A DNA stretch of 64,000 nt from Bin55 sp965203735 (GTDB lineage: Bacteria > Pseudomonadota > Gammaproteobacteria > Pseudomonadales > Azotimanducaceae): assembly GCA_965203735.1 (NCBI GenBank), contig OZ241909.1, positions 434,001 through 498,000 on the forward strand, written 5' to 3'. The notes under the pieces were generated by a model, which was not told the DNA's origin, did not search any database, and saw nothing but the letters and a program-made list of their open reading frames with translations. The position numbers were made by a program, and so were the translations under genes. Within the stretch, counting starts at the first letter, position 1. Each line of letters begins with the position of its first letter. Below, in pieces: positions 18,273 to 28,012 of the stretch.

Positions 18273-21200
18273 TTGACCAATGCAGCATTAGATGAACTGC
18301 TTAATCGATTCTCGGAGGATTCAAAGACCCAACGGGAAAAAGGAACTACCTTTGAGCATTTGGCACAGCACTATTTCACCTATGACCGGCTGCAAAACAG
18401 CCTCTACGATCGTGTTTGGATGTATGGGGACTGGGCACGCGAAACTGGGAGAGACGCCACCGATAGAGGGGTAGATCTTGTAGCGAGGCGAAGGGATGGG
18501 AGCGGACTTGCAGCAATCCAGGCAAAGTTCTACGAGCGAGACAGGTCGCTGCGGCAAACGGACCTCAGTAAGTTCATTGCTGAAAGCACAAGAACAATCT
18601 TCAAATCGCGAATCCTGATCGAAACAACAGACAGGGAGCTGTCGAAGAATGCGCAAATTCTCATTGGAAACCAAGAGAAGCCGTTCACTCACATCAAACG
18701 AAAGGACCTGGAAGAGAGCTCCATCGACTGGTCGACGATTCTCAACAACCTGGAAGTCAGACAGCGTTCCGGAAAGCAGCCCAGAGATCACCAACGAGAA
18801 GCTCTCAAGAAGGTATTGAGAGGATTTGATCAGTACGACCGCGGCCAATTGATCATGGCCTGCGGAACCGGCAAAACCTACACAGGACAGCTGGTGGCAG
18901 AGAGCATTGTTGGAGTGGGTGGCCACGTGCTGGTGCTTGTGCCCTCACTTGCGCTGATGGCCCAAACGATTCTCGAATGGAATCGAGACGCGTCCGTTGA
19001 GCTAAGGTCGTTCTCCGCATGTTCCGACGCCAGCGTCGGGAAACGAAGAAACGTCGGAAATCGAGATGTCATCTCCGTAGAGCTGCAGGACCTTGCCCTT
19101 CCTGCGACCACCGACGCTGAGCTTCTAGCAATGAAAGTCAAGGAAACGGCCTCTGAAAGGATGACTGTGATTTTCAGCACCTATCAGTCGATCGACGTGA
19201 TCGAGAAGTCGCAGAAACAACACGGATTGCCGAATTTCGACCTGATCATTTGCGACGAGGCGCATCGGACCACGGGCAAGATCGTTGACGACAAAGAAGA
19301 TTCCAACTTTGTCCGAGTGCACGACCAGGAACACATACGAGGAAACAAGCGTCTCTACATGACGGCGACTCCGAGAATCTTTACGGCAAGCACGAAAAAG
19401 ACTGCCCAGGAAGGTGCTATCGAGCTCTGCTCAATGGACGATGAGAAGTTGTTTGGAAAGCTCTTCCATTACTACAGTTTTGGCAAGGCGGTTGCGGACG
19501 GTCTCCTCACGGACTATCGAGTGTTGGTGCTTGCCCTCGACGAAGGGGAAGTCAGTCGTGACTTGCAGAATCTTCTTGCACGCGATAACGAGCTAAATCT
19601 CGACAGCGCAACCCGAATTCTCGGGTGCTACAAAGCTCTTAACAAGAACACAATGACTCCAAAGGACTTCGAACACGACCCGGATCCCATGCAGCGAGCT
19701 CTGTTGTTCTGTAACACGATCGCAAACTCGAAGCTCGTGACGGAAATGTTCAATCAAGTAGTGGACGTGCACAAGAACAACGCCGAATTTCCTCTTAGTG
19801 GCAATGAATGCAACGTTAGCCATGTCGACGGGACGTTCAACAGCAAGGTTCGAACCGAGAGACTGAATTGGCTCGAGAGGAGCGACACAGAAACCTGCCA
19901 CATTCTGTCGAACGTACGATGCCTTGGGGAGGGAGTGGACGTGCCATCTTTGGATGCGGTGATCTTTATGCATCCACGCAAGTCGCAGATCGACGTGGTG
20001 CAGGCCGTGGGGCGGGTGATGCGTCTTTCCCAAGGAAAGAGAATGGGATACATCATTCTTCCCATCGGCGTACCTGCGGGAACCGATGTCGAGACAGCGC
20101 TGCGGGACAACAAGAAATACCAAGTCGTGTGGCAGACATTGAACGCACTACGATCTCACGACGAGCGACTGGAGGCGGGGATAAACGCTATGGCGTTCGG
20201 AGATCCGTTGGACGAGCGCATCATGGTCTCGTACGGAAGCATGATCGAAATTGCTCAAGTGGACGGAATACCCGCAGACTCCAAAGGCCAAAATGTAGAT
20301 CCGGGTATCGGCACGGGCAATGGAGGAAACGGTCCTAAACCCGTCGGTCCCCTTCCCCCTGATCTATTTAGCGTCAGTGATGCCTTTGTACGCGGACTGA
20401 GTGCGATGGTCGTGAAAAAGTGTGGTTCGCAGCTCTACTGGAGTGATTGGGCTTCGGACATCGCGGACATTGCGCAGGCACACATCACGAGGATCGGGAC
20501 AATTGTCGCTCGCGAAAACACGGAAGCGCGAGAAGTATTTGATCAGTTTCTGAGGGAGCTGCGCGACGACTTGAACCCCTCTGTAACGGAAGACGAGGCT
20601 GTCGAGATGCTAGCTCAGCACTTGATCACTCGACCAGTGTTCGACGCCGTGTTCGAGGACCATCCATTCTCGGAGAACAATTCTGTATCGAAAGCGCTGG
20701 AGTCTGTGCTGGAATTGCTCGATGCCCATCATGTGGAAAAGGAAGCTGAGACACTCAAGACCTTCTACGACAGCGTTCGGACTAGGGCGTCGCAAGTCAA
20801 GAAGCCAAGTGCAAGACAAGACCTAATTCGACAGCTCTACGACCGGTTCTTCCAGACAGCGTTCAAGAGAGTCTCGGAGCGCTTGGGCATTGTGTACACA
20901 CCCGTGGAACTCGTCGACTATATCCTCCATTCGGTCGAGGACGTTCTGCACGAAGAATTCGGCTGCTCCATTGGCGACAAGCGTATCCACGTCCTAGATC
21001 CCTTCACGGGCACGGGAACTTTTTTGGCGAGACTAATCGAGTCCGATCTGATTCAAGACAAAGACCTACGACACAAGTACCGTAATGAGCTACACGCAAA
21101 CGACATCCTCCTCTTGGCGTACTACATCGCTGGTATGAACATCGAGCAGGCGTACTACACGAGGCTGCCTAATGCGCCGTACGAAACTTTTAACAGGCTC

Positions 21201-23126
21201 CTTCTGACCGACACCTTCAACCTTGATGAGGCCAAAGGAGTTCTGGCTAAGATCTTTCCTGTCAATCAGGAACGCATAGACCACCAGCGCAAGTTAGACA
21301 TACGTGTAATTGTGGGGAATCCACCATATTCGGCATGGCAAAAAAGTGCCAATGACAATGCTCAGAACCTTGCTTACGAATCGTTGGATGCGAAGATTGC
21401 GAGTACGTATGGAACCCGATCTAACGCCAAACTCAAGATAAGCTTGAAAGATAGCTACATCAGAGCGATCAAGTGGGCATCAGAGCGCATCGGGAATAGG
21501 GGCGTCGTCGCGTTCGTCACCAATGCGGGATGGCTTGACGGTAACGCTCAGGACGGAATGCGGAAGTGTCTGGCGGAAGAGTACTCGAAGATTTGGATTG
21601 TCAATCTAAGAGGCAATGCTCGAACATCTGGTGAACGAAGACGGAAAGAAGCTGGCAACGTGTTTGAGAGCGGGAGTCGTGCTGCTGTTGCGATAAACAT
21701 TCTCCTGAAGAACCCCGACTGTGAGGAGAGGGGCCGTATCCATTACCACGACATCGGCGACTACCTCAGTCGCGAGGAAAAGCTTAGCCGGATTAACGAG
21801 CTTGGCAGCATCGTCAACACCGACTGGAAATTGCTAGTTCCCGACGGGTACGGAGATTGGATCAATCAGCGGGATCCTACGTTTGACGGATTTCCCGCAA
21901 TCGGCGAGAAGAGAGCTCCGACTCGGAATGAGATCTTTGGTTTGTACAGCAGAGGGTTGGCAACTGGACGGGACGCATGGTGCTACAACTCTTCGCGCAA
22001 ATCACTTGAAGCAAACGTCAGACGATCAATCGATTTCTTTAACGGAGAGGTAGAGAGATTCCAGGAAAGCTCGTTTGAGGGAAATGTAAATGACTTCATC
22101 AATCGAGACGCAACGAAATTCAGTTGGGATATACCTCAACGAAGGTGGGTGCAACAAGGAAGGCACATTCGGTTTGAGCAAAGATCGATTCGAGCTTCCG
22201 TGTATCGTCCCTTTACAAAGACTAGTGTCTACTTTAATAGAACCATGAACAACAGCGTCTACCGACTCTCGGAGATTTTTCCGGACGAGGGCAGCGAAAA
22301 CCTCGTCATTTGCGTTAGTGGAGTTGGAGCAACAAAACAGTCTTCGTTGATGGTAGATACCTTGCCTGACTTGGAAGTTGTGAGTAAGAGTCAGTGCTTC
22401 CCCCTCTATCACTATGTCCAGCCTTCCAAGAGCAAGAACTATGTCGACCTATCTGATCAGGACGGTCAATCCCACAGAGTCAACAACATCTCCGAGACAA
22501 CGCTTGGTCACTTCCGCGAAGTCTATCCATCCCTCGACATTGATGAGGAGGGATTGTTCTATTACGTTTACGGGATCCTTCACTCACCCGACTACCGCGA
22601 ACGATTTTCGGCTAATCTGTTGAAGCAATTGCCTCGCATTCCAGATGTCAAGAGTGCGGACGACTTCCTTCAGTTTTCGAAGATAGGTCGTACGCTTGGA
22701 GCACTTCATGTGGGATACGAGAATCTAGACGAATATCCGCTTGAAGTTCAGTATTCATCGGACTTCGATTCAATCAATCAGGTTGACAATCCCTATCGCG
22801 TTACACAAATGAAGTTTGCCAAGTCGTCGGCACGGGGGGGGGGGCAGGACAAGTCGACCATCGAATACAACCCCTACATTAAATTGTCCGGAATCCCTTT
22901 GGATGCATATGAGTACGTTGTCAACGGCAAGTCGGCTATAGAATGGGTAATGGAACGTCAATGTGTAAAGACAGACAAGTCCAGTGGGATTCTCAACGAT
23001 GCAAACGACTATGCATCTGAAACTGTAGGGGACGCAAGCTACCCTCTGAAGCTCTTGAAGAAGATTGTCACCTTGAGCCAAGAGACCGTCCGACTGATCA
23101 GAGAGTTGCCGAAGCTAAGAATCTGA
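18273..23126 (+). CDS. Type ISP (LlaGI/LlaBIII-like) restriction-modification enzyme
   Basis: A 1617-residue single-chain restriction-modification protein, the usual length of Type ISP enzymes. Domain order: Mrr-like nuclease (GVDLV near 66-70, QAK at 83-85); SF2 translocase with Walker A ACGTGKT at 196-202, a DEAH box near 328, MTATPR near 362 and QAVGRVMRL near 576; an N6-adenine methyltransferase with motif I DPFTGTGTFL near 909 and catalytic NPPY near 1016; and a C-terminal target-recognition region. Such enzymes methylate one strand of an asymmetric site and cut DNA after translocating complexes collide. The TTG start has AGGAAG six bases upstream. An 11-G run at codons 1521-1524 makes the last 95 residues prone to frameshift. 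It sits between a DUF262 gene and a convergent ATPase gene whose stop is four bases away. Confidence 0.93.
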   Translation: MTNAALDELLNRFSEDSKTQREKGTTFEHLAQHYFTYDRLQNSLYDRVWMYGDWARETGRDATDRGVDLVARRRDGSGLAAIQAKFYERDRSLRQTDLSKFIAESTRTIFKSRILIETTDRELSKNAQILIGNQEKPFTHIKRKDLEESSIDWSTILNNLEVRQRSGKQPRDHQREALKKVLRGFDQYDRGQLIMACGTGKTYTGQLVAESIVGVGGHVLVLVPSLALMAQTILEWNRDASVELRSFSACSDASVGKRRNVGNRDVISVELQDLALPATTDAELLAMKVKETASERMTVIFSTYQSIDVIEKSQKQHGLPNFDLIICDEAHRTTGKIVDDKEDSNFVRVHDQEHIRGNKRLYMTATPRIFTASTKKTAQEGAIELCSMDDEKLFGKLFHYYSFGKAVADGLLTDYRVLVLALDEGEVSRDLQNLLARDNELNLDSATRILGCYKALNKNTMTPKDFEHDPDPMQRALLFCNTIANSKLVTEMFNQVVDVHKNNAEFPLSGNECNVSHVDGTFNSKVRTERLNWLERSDTETCHILSNVRCLGEGVDVPSLDAVIFMHPRKSQIDVVQAVGRVMRLSQGKRMGYIILPIGVPAGTDVETALRDNKKYQVVWQTLNALRSHDERLEAGINAMAFGDPLDERIMVSYGSMIEIAQVDGIPADSKGQNVDPGIGTGNGGNGPKPVGPLPPDLFSVSDAFVRGLSAMVVKKCGSQLYWSDWASDIADIAQAHITRIGTIVARENTEAREVFDQFLRELRDDLNPSVTEDEAVEMLAQHLITRPVFDAVFEDHPFSENNSVSKALESVLELLDAHHVEKEAETLKTFYDSVRTRASQVKKPSARQDLIRQLYDRFFQTAFKRVSERLGIVYTPVELVDYILHSVEDVLHEEFGCSIGDKRIHVLDPFTGTGTFLARLIESDLIQDKDLRHKYRNELHANDILLLAYYIAGMNIEQAYYTRLPNAPYETFNRLLLTDTFNLDEAKGVLAKIFPVNQERIDHQRKLDIRVIVGNPPYSAWQKSANDNAQNLAYESLDAKIASTYGTRSNAKLKISLKDSYIRAIKWASERIGNRGVVAFVTNAGWLDGNAQDGMRKCLAEEYSKIWIVNLRGNARTSGERRRKEAGNVFESGSRAAVAINILLKNPDCEERGRIHYHDIGDYLSREEKLSRINELGSIVNTDWKLLVPDGYGDWINQRDPTFDGFPAIGEKRAPTRNEIFGLYSRGLATGRDAWCYNSSRKSLEANVRRSIDFFNGEVERFQESSFEGNVNDFINRDATKFSWDIPQRRWVQQGRHIRFEQRSIRASVYRPFTKTSVYFNRTMNNSVYRLSEIFPDEGSENLVICVSGVGATKQSSLMVDTLPDLEVVSKSQCFPLYHYVQPSKSKNYVDLSDQDGQSHRVNNISETTLGHFREVYPSLDIDEEGLFYYVYGILHSPDYRERFSANLLKQLPRIPDVKSADDFLQFSKIGRTLGALHVGYENLDEYPLEVQYSSDFDSINQVDNPYRVTQMKFAKSSARGGGQDKSTIEYNPYIKLSGIPLDAYEYVVNGKSAIEWVMERQCVKTDKSSGILNDANDYASETVGDASYPLKLLKKIVTLSQETVRLIRELPKLRI
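22834..22844 (+). repeat. Homopolymer tract G11 inside the Type ISP gene
   Basis: Eleven consecutive G bases within codons for R-G-G-G, about 1520 codons into the 1617-codon gene and just before the conserved DKSTI segment. Long G runs are classical sites of slipped-strand mispairing. Gain or loss of one base here would shift the frame and remove the last 95 or so residues of the target-recognition end. The tract lies in a glycine-rich loop, where length change in units of three would be tolerated. It is the longest G run noticed in the window; the next seen is seven bases, near 46957. Confidence 0.85.
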
Positions 23127-23130
23127 ACTT

Positions 23131-24360
23131 TCAAGTCCTGTGACCGCAAGCGTTTATGAAGTCTCTTTTCATATGTCCTTGTTGAGACTCAGCGGAGATT
23201 TGTTCGCAGAGTTCGAGAAGGCCGATTGCTTCAACGTCATGCTTGAGCATAAATCGTTCATCCCCCGGATGCACCAAGAAACTCTTGGTTGCAGACACAT
23301 CGTTCCTCGCAGTGTAGAAGCCTCTACGGACTGAGGCGGCAACGCTTAGCTTAATCTCCAGTGCCCAGAGAGACTGAAGTCCTGGAAACTGAAGGACAAG
23401 GTCAATCTCTGCTCCTTTAGCAGTACGAAAAAAGCCATGTCTTGTTCTAGGGGGCGCAACGCTCAGAATGTTCTCAATCGCAAATCCTTCCCAGCTGTAA
23501 CCGACCACCGGGTGGCCAAGGATTTGGACGTCTGTCTCAAGCCCTAGTAGAGCGTGAGTCAGTCCGCTATCTCGTACAAAGACTTTAGGACTCTTGACGT
23601 ATTGTTTCTTCACGTTTACGTGAAATGGACGAATCAATCGAATCAGCAGCATTTTCTCGAGTAGATCTACGTATTTTTGGATGGTTGGTGACGTCACACC
23701 AAGGGATCTTGACAGAGAAGACAGATTCAGAATGGAACCTTGAGCGTACGAAAGCATTGTCCAGAGGTTCTCCAATAGCGAAACATTTGTACCCTTCGCG
23801 AAACTTGGAATGTTGTGTTCGAGATATGTTCGAATGAAATCTGAACGCCATTCGAAGCTAGCTTGCAAAGACGCTGCTGTGAGACTTAGAGGAAATCCTC
23901 CTCGCATCCAAATCTGAGTCTGGTCGATTCCCGCCCTGTGTGCTTCAAGAACGTTGATGGTGTCGAGTTCAACAGTCGCGATGCGACCGGCAAGACTCTC
24001 GCTGCTTTGTCTTAGCAGTTCCATAGATGCCGATCCGAGAAAGAGAAACATACCAGTTTTCTTTCCTTGTCTTCGAGCACGATCTATGGTTCCGCGGATC
24101 ACTGAGAAAATTTCAAGAGATCTATGCACCTCGTCAATTATCACCAGAGATTCGGCATGTCGCCCAAAAAAGGGTCCAGGTTCTTCGAGAACACGTCGAT
24201 TGTTGGGCTGTTCGAGGTCAATATATGTTGCTGGGCGACTTTCGGCGATCTGAAGGGCCAGAGTCGTCTTGCCAACCTGACGAGGTCCAACGAGTAGCAC
24301 ACTTGCTTGACGTGCCAAAGCTCTTTCAACTAGATATGAGGCAGAACGATCAATTAACAT
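23131..24360 (-). CDS. AAA_14/DUF4143-type ATPase
   Basis: A 409-residue protein of the widespread AAA_14 plus DUF4143 family. Walker A GPRQVGKTT lies at residues 25-33, Walker B in LVIIDEVHRS, and sensor LGSAS follows; a winged-helix segment comes next (SRSLGVTSPTIQKYVDLLE). The C-terminal domain contains GAEIDLVLQF and ALEIKLS, which resemble the D...E-x-K motif of a nuclease-fold domain, usually thought degenerate in this family. The ATG at 24360 is chosen over upstream in-frame starts because the conserved family sequence begins at MLIDR. These ATPases are common beside restriction-modification genes, but their function is not established. The stop codon lies four bases from the stop of the convergent Type ISP gene. 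Confidence 0.88.
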   Translation of the reverse strand: MLIDRSASYLVERALARQASVLLVGPRQVGKTTLALQIAESRPATYIDLEQPNNRRVLEEPGPFFGRHAESLVIIDEVHRSLEIFSVIRGTIDRARRQGKKTGMFLFLGSASMELLRQSSESLAGRIATVELDTINVLEAHRAGIDQTQIWMRGGFPLSLTAASLQASFEWRSDFIRTYLEHNIPSFAKGTNVSLLENLWTMLSYAQGSILNLSSLSRSLGVTSPTIQKYVDLLEKMLLIRLIRPFHVNVKKQYVKSPKVFVRDSGLTHALLGLETDVQILGHPVVGYSWEGFAIENILSVAPPRTRHGFFRTAKGAEIDLVLQFPGLQSLWALEIKLSVAASVRRGFYTARNDVSATKSFLVHPGDERFMLKHDVEAIGLLELCEQISAESQQGHMKRDFINACGHRT

Positions 24361-24632
24361 CTTATATTTGAAATAGAACTTTAAATTCAAGAGGATCATA
24401 CAACCCTTTTGATAGATTCTCACCTTTTGTTAACAAGTTCCTTGTATTTGCTTCGTTTAATCGACGAAATAGCGCTTGTGCCGCGCTTTTGATCTCATGA
24501 GGTTTGTGGCGGTTCCATACCTACTGAGCGTACACTTACCAGGGCAAATTCCAAGAACAATAGTCCAAACCGTTTTTGGGTCCCAACAACGAATAAAATC
24601 CAATCGTGATTTGGTATATCGGGTAGTTTGAT

Positions 24633-25829
24633 GTGTTCCACCTAGTTCGTTCAACAGCCGTACTAGCAGCCATCTTCCTGTTCGGCTGCACTTACCTTCC
24701 GGTCCAGGAGCCTTCAATAGCAGATCAAATGCGGCTTAGTGACGAGTCGAAGTCGCAAGTCCAGAAGTTTCGCGTCAATTGGACAATGCAGGCCGAAGTT
24801 GGCGGTCTCGCCTATCCCATACTCACTGCAAATTCTGATTTATGTGGCGAGGACGTGGTCGACGACATTGGCATCGAATGGGTTGTGTTCAATGACTTTC
24901 CTGCACCCGATCCAAGGCTTGAACGATCAATTCGAGCTACCTTCGCTAAAGCCGGCCTACCCTACGTGGAAGATGAAACAGGACTGGTAGAGCGTATTGC
25001 CGCCAGGACTCTCGGTATTCGCCATACGCCTTATCTGATGGTAGTGGTACCCGGATCACCAGCGGACGAGGCGGGGCTGCGCCAAGGTGACATCTTGGAA
25101 TCATTCAATAGGAAGCCCATCCGCAGGGATCGCGGTTTGCACTTTGACTATGGGTTTGATCCCTATCGTGGAACTCGGCCGTATCGGTGGCATTTCGACC
25201 GGACTATGAGAAAGGCAATGCAAGACAGGTTCTCTGTCGCAATTCACTATACACGAGGAGGGCGAGCAGCGAAGATTCATCGGACAGAAGCTCATCCCGT
25301 CAAGAAGTGTGACTTCGACATCATGGCACTCGATTTTGCCGAGGTGGGTTTCGCTTCGGAAGAGGGGGTCATACTCGTTTCCAGCGGTTTGTACGAATCC
25401 GCTCAATCGGACCTCGAAGTGCAGGTATTTGTCGCCCACCAATTGGCCCATGAACTAGCTGGTCACAGATCGGAGACTCTAACGCGGTGGCAGGGCGGCT
25501 GGGGCTATCCTTGGTTGGAGCTGGTGTACCTTGGACTGGATGCGAGCAGTGGGGGTGTCGGATTGGGAGGGTTCTTGTTTTCGGAGTCGTGGGCTTCTTA
25601 TTCGCAGGATCAAGACATCAATGCAGACTATATGGCAATGTACCTGCTGGCTCGAGCGGGCATCGACGTGAGCCAATATGCTAGTGTTTGGACGAGCTTG
25701 CCTGTCACATCTCCGATGACGAAGATTCACCCAATTTCCCAATTACGGCTTGAAAGGATGTCAGACACGCTTCGGGAAATAACCGAGAAATTTGACGCAG
25801 GACTGCCCCTGAATCCGGGTTCGAACTGA
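24633..25829 (+). CDS. Lipoprotein with PDZ and degenerate M48-like peptidase domain
   Basis: A 398-residue lipoprotein. The signal peptide ends in the lipobox LFGC with C19 as the lipidated residue. A PDZ-like segment lies around residues 130-190 (VVVPGSPADEAGLRQGDIL). It is followed by an M48-type metallopeptidase region with AHQLAHELAGH at 268-278 and DINADYMAMYLLARAG further on. In active M48 enzymes the first motif is HExxH; here it reads HQLAH, so the catalytic Glu is Gln (CAA in place of GAA). The usual third-ligand Glu in ExxAD is Asp. The metal site may persist, but hydrolysis is unlikely. Start is GTG at 24633. Such PDZ-M48 lipoproteins act in the envelope, and a scaffold or chaperone role is inferred here. 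Confidence 0.8.
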   Translation: MFHLVRSTAVLAAIFLFGCTYLPVQEPSIADQMRLSDESKSQVQKFRVNWTMQAEVGGLAYPILTANSDLCGEDVVDDIGIEWVVFNDFPAPDPRLERSIRATFAKAGLPYVEDETGLVERIAARTLGIRHTPYLMVVVPGSPADEAGLRQGDILESFNRKPIRRDRGLHFDYGFDPYRGTRPYRWHFDRTMRKAMQDRFSVAIHYTRGGRAAKIHRTEAHPVKKCDFDIMALDFAEVGFASEEGVILVSSGLYESAQSDLEVQVFVAHQLAHELAGHRSETLTRWQGGWGYPWLELVYLGLDASSGGVGLGGFLFSESWASYSQDQDINADYMAMYLLARAGIDVSQYASVWTSLPVTSPMTKIHPISQLRLERMSDTLREITEKFDAGLPLNPGSN

Positions 25830-26203
25830 GTGACTGTTTCGCATTATGAGTCAGAAGATGAGCTGTTGCTCAACCAACGGCTCTTTGGACCAGCAGGCCA
25901 GGAACACTATCAAGTACAAGATTACCCCAATTGAGCTTAACTGTGAACTTATGTGTCTTCAGTAACCTGCGACTCTCGTCTTAGGGCGGTCAGTCTTGCT
26001 ATTGGTGTCTTGGTCTTCTGGCACAACGGAGCATACGTTGCTCTGGCCATTCGAACTGCACGATCGTTCTTAGCCTACGGCTGTTTGGACCAATCGGATT
26101 CCCTCTTGTGAGACGCACCGCTTGCCATGCGAGCGGATACGCAGGTGGACGCCAGATTCAGTCCAACCCCTCTAAACCCAACAGCTTGTGAGACGATCTT
26201 GTT
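25830..26203. other. Intergenic region, nothing recognisable
   Basis: This 374-base gap separates the end of the lipoprotein gene from the end of the minus-strand solenoid gene, so the two genes converge on it. Both transcripts should terminate here, but no strong hairpin with a T run was found. A hydrophobic frame fragment near 25990-26080 is not supported as a gene. Confidence 0.5.
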
Positions 26204-28012
26204 TCACTCCAACAAGAAACTCTTCACACGTGTTATTTCCTCTTCGGTTAGCAAATTTGGAATTGGATGAGGAGGGTTCAAGAGCAATGAAGCAGCGTAG
26301 GACTTTGCTTCTTCTGATGGGAGTTCATCAAGCGAGTCCACCAGATCCGAAGGATCGTGCGCGGACCACGACTTAATGATGAATTCGTGGAAGCTCTTGC
26401 GTAGCTTGTCACTAAGACTTTCAGCAAGATTGAACGCTTCGTGTATTTCTCCCTCACGCACTAAAGTCTGTCCAACGGCACTATATGCGGCATTCTTTGT
26501 TCGTCCCTCTCGAACTTGTGGCAGCAATAAAATCGCTCCCTTCCAATTTTCCTTTGCTAAGTGCGCAACCACAGTTGCTTCCAGCCCTATTTCATTCTCT
26601 GCTGTTGGTTGTTTGAGCGCTGCCGAAAAGGCGAGTTGCGGATCTTCTTGAACCAATTCAGGCATCACCACCCGAAGCAAGTCGTTCTTCATGTCTTGTA
26701 GGTGTGGGGTATTGAGCACCCACTCCAAAGCCCCAGTGGGGTCTTGGCCAGACCAAGACGACGCTATGGACCAAGCAATGTCTAGCTTAGTAGCAGAATC
26801 CTCCATGTCGACAATCATTTCAGCTGCGATTTGAGGAGATTCTTCAGAAATGGATGAAATGGCAAGTTGCTTTGCAAAAGAGCGCATGCGATCGGACACA
26901 GTATTCAGTTCGTTAAGCAGGGAAGTTGGATCCATACGCGCCCATATTCCAACCACTGTCGATTCCAGCACAAGACGATCGCTTTCCTCATCAAATTTCA
27001 TCAATGCGGCATATGCAGTTCGAGGGTCAGACTCCGCCCACAACTTGGCGATCTCCTTAGCGATGTATTGACCAGAATCGTTGTCAAGAGTTAATGCTTG
27101 ACTAAGTGCATCTTGAATGTCTTGTCGAGCCACTCGATAGATAACGGAATTCAAAATGGAAATACTGTTGTGCAAGTTGCCTTGAAAGTCGTAGTCTCCC
27201 CTCAGCGAATCATTTATCTCTCGCAGAGCACTGAATCCGTCGGTGTCTACCCATGAATGTGCAATTTGCATTAGCAAACCTGTCTGAGGATCATCGCTAT
27301 GTTGATCGTTGAGAAGCGCGATCCATGCAGACTCAGAATCTCCGTACAAATCAAGCATCGATTCCAATGTGTACGAGTCCGTTGGGGTATATTCCAAGTC
27401 TAGTTGTTGCACTAGTTCGCTCCGTAACTCTTCTGATATCTCGTTGCGAGACCGCAAGATTCCACGAATTGCAGCTAGCTTTCTCTCGCCTTCAAGACTC
27501 ACCGCGGCTTCGACGGACTGCTCCAAGTCTGCTTTAGACCACTCCTCGAACACGGAACTGACAATGAGATGTTGCCGATGGTCTGGAAACCCTTTTGCCT
27601 GTTCCAGCGCTAACCTTGGATTGATGGACGCAAGTCTTTGAAAAATTGCTTGTTGAGCCCTGTTTTTGCGGTTCATGGGAGCGACTTCTCGAGATTGATC
27701 CGCAAGTTCGCTTAGCAAGGCTTGGTCTGCTTGAGCTAGTAACGTATACAAAGCATGATTCCACTCGAATTCACCTTGAAATTGCTCTAAGTCTTGGAGA
27801 TTTGGAACACTATCAATGGACTGCACCTCATTGGGAGAATGAGGTTGAGTAGTAGCTTCTTGAATTCCCTCGGAACTCATCACTGCAAGTTCCTGCTCTT
27901 GGTCACTCTTGTTCACGCCGATTGAATTGAAAACTAAGAGTGCAACTCCAATTACGCTGGCTGAAAGAGTTGCGCCGACGATGAAGAACAAAATATTGCG
28001 TTTGTGAGTCAT
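26204..28012 (-). CDS. Membrane-anchored helical-repeat protein, divergent array member (copy 0)
   Basis: A 602-residue member of the family that fills the next 18 kb, and the only one on the minus strand. A hydrophobic anchor spans about residues 7-31 after basic HKR, followed by an acidic and glutamine-rich linker. From about residue 75, repeats of roughly 30-35 residues carry motifs such as LWAESDPRTAY, IWARMDPTSLL, SWSGQDPTGALEWVLNTP and SWSAHDPSDLVDSLDELP. The GA-LEWVLN and LLPQVREG segments align directly with the plus-strand copies, but overall similarity is low, so it may be the oldest member or an outgroup. It lacks the YWLFVAP anchor sequence of the others. Topology predicts a short cytoplasmic tail and an exported solenoid. 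Function is unknown. Confidence 0.8.
   Translation of the reverse strand: MTHKRNILFFIVGATLSASVIGVALLVFNSIGVNKSDQEQELAVMSSEGIQEATTQPHSPNEVQSIDSVPNLQDLEQFQGEFEWNHALYTLLAQADQALLSELADQSREVAPMNRKNRAQQAIFQRLASINPRLALEQAKGFPDHRQHLIVSSVFEEWSKADLEQSVEAAVSLEGERKLAAIRGILRSRNEISEELRSELVQQLDLEYTPTDSYTLESMLDLYGDSESAWIALLNDQHSDDPQTGLLMQIAHSWVDTDGFSALREINDSLRGDYDFQGNLHNSISILNSVIYRVARQDIQDALSQALTLDNDSGQYIAKEIAKLWAESDPRTAYAALMKFDEESDRLVLESTVVGIWARMDPTSLLNELNTVSDRMRSFAKQLAISSISEESPQIAAEMIVDMEDSATKLDIAWSIASSWSGQDPTGALEWVLNTPHLQDMKNDLLRVVMPELVQEDPQLAFSAALKQPTAENEIGLEATVVAHLAKENWKGAILLLPQVREGRTKNAAYSAVGQTLVREGEIHEAFNLAESLSDKLRKSFHEFIIKSWSAHDPSDLVDSLDELPSEEAKSYAASLLLNPPHPIPNLLTEEEITRVKSFLLE

Noticed and set aside
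25452..25466. HELAGH as the functional zinc motif of the M48-like protein
   Set aside because: The spacing is HExxxH, not HExxH; alignment with M48 places HQLAH at the active site.
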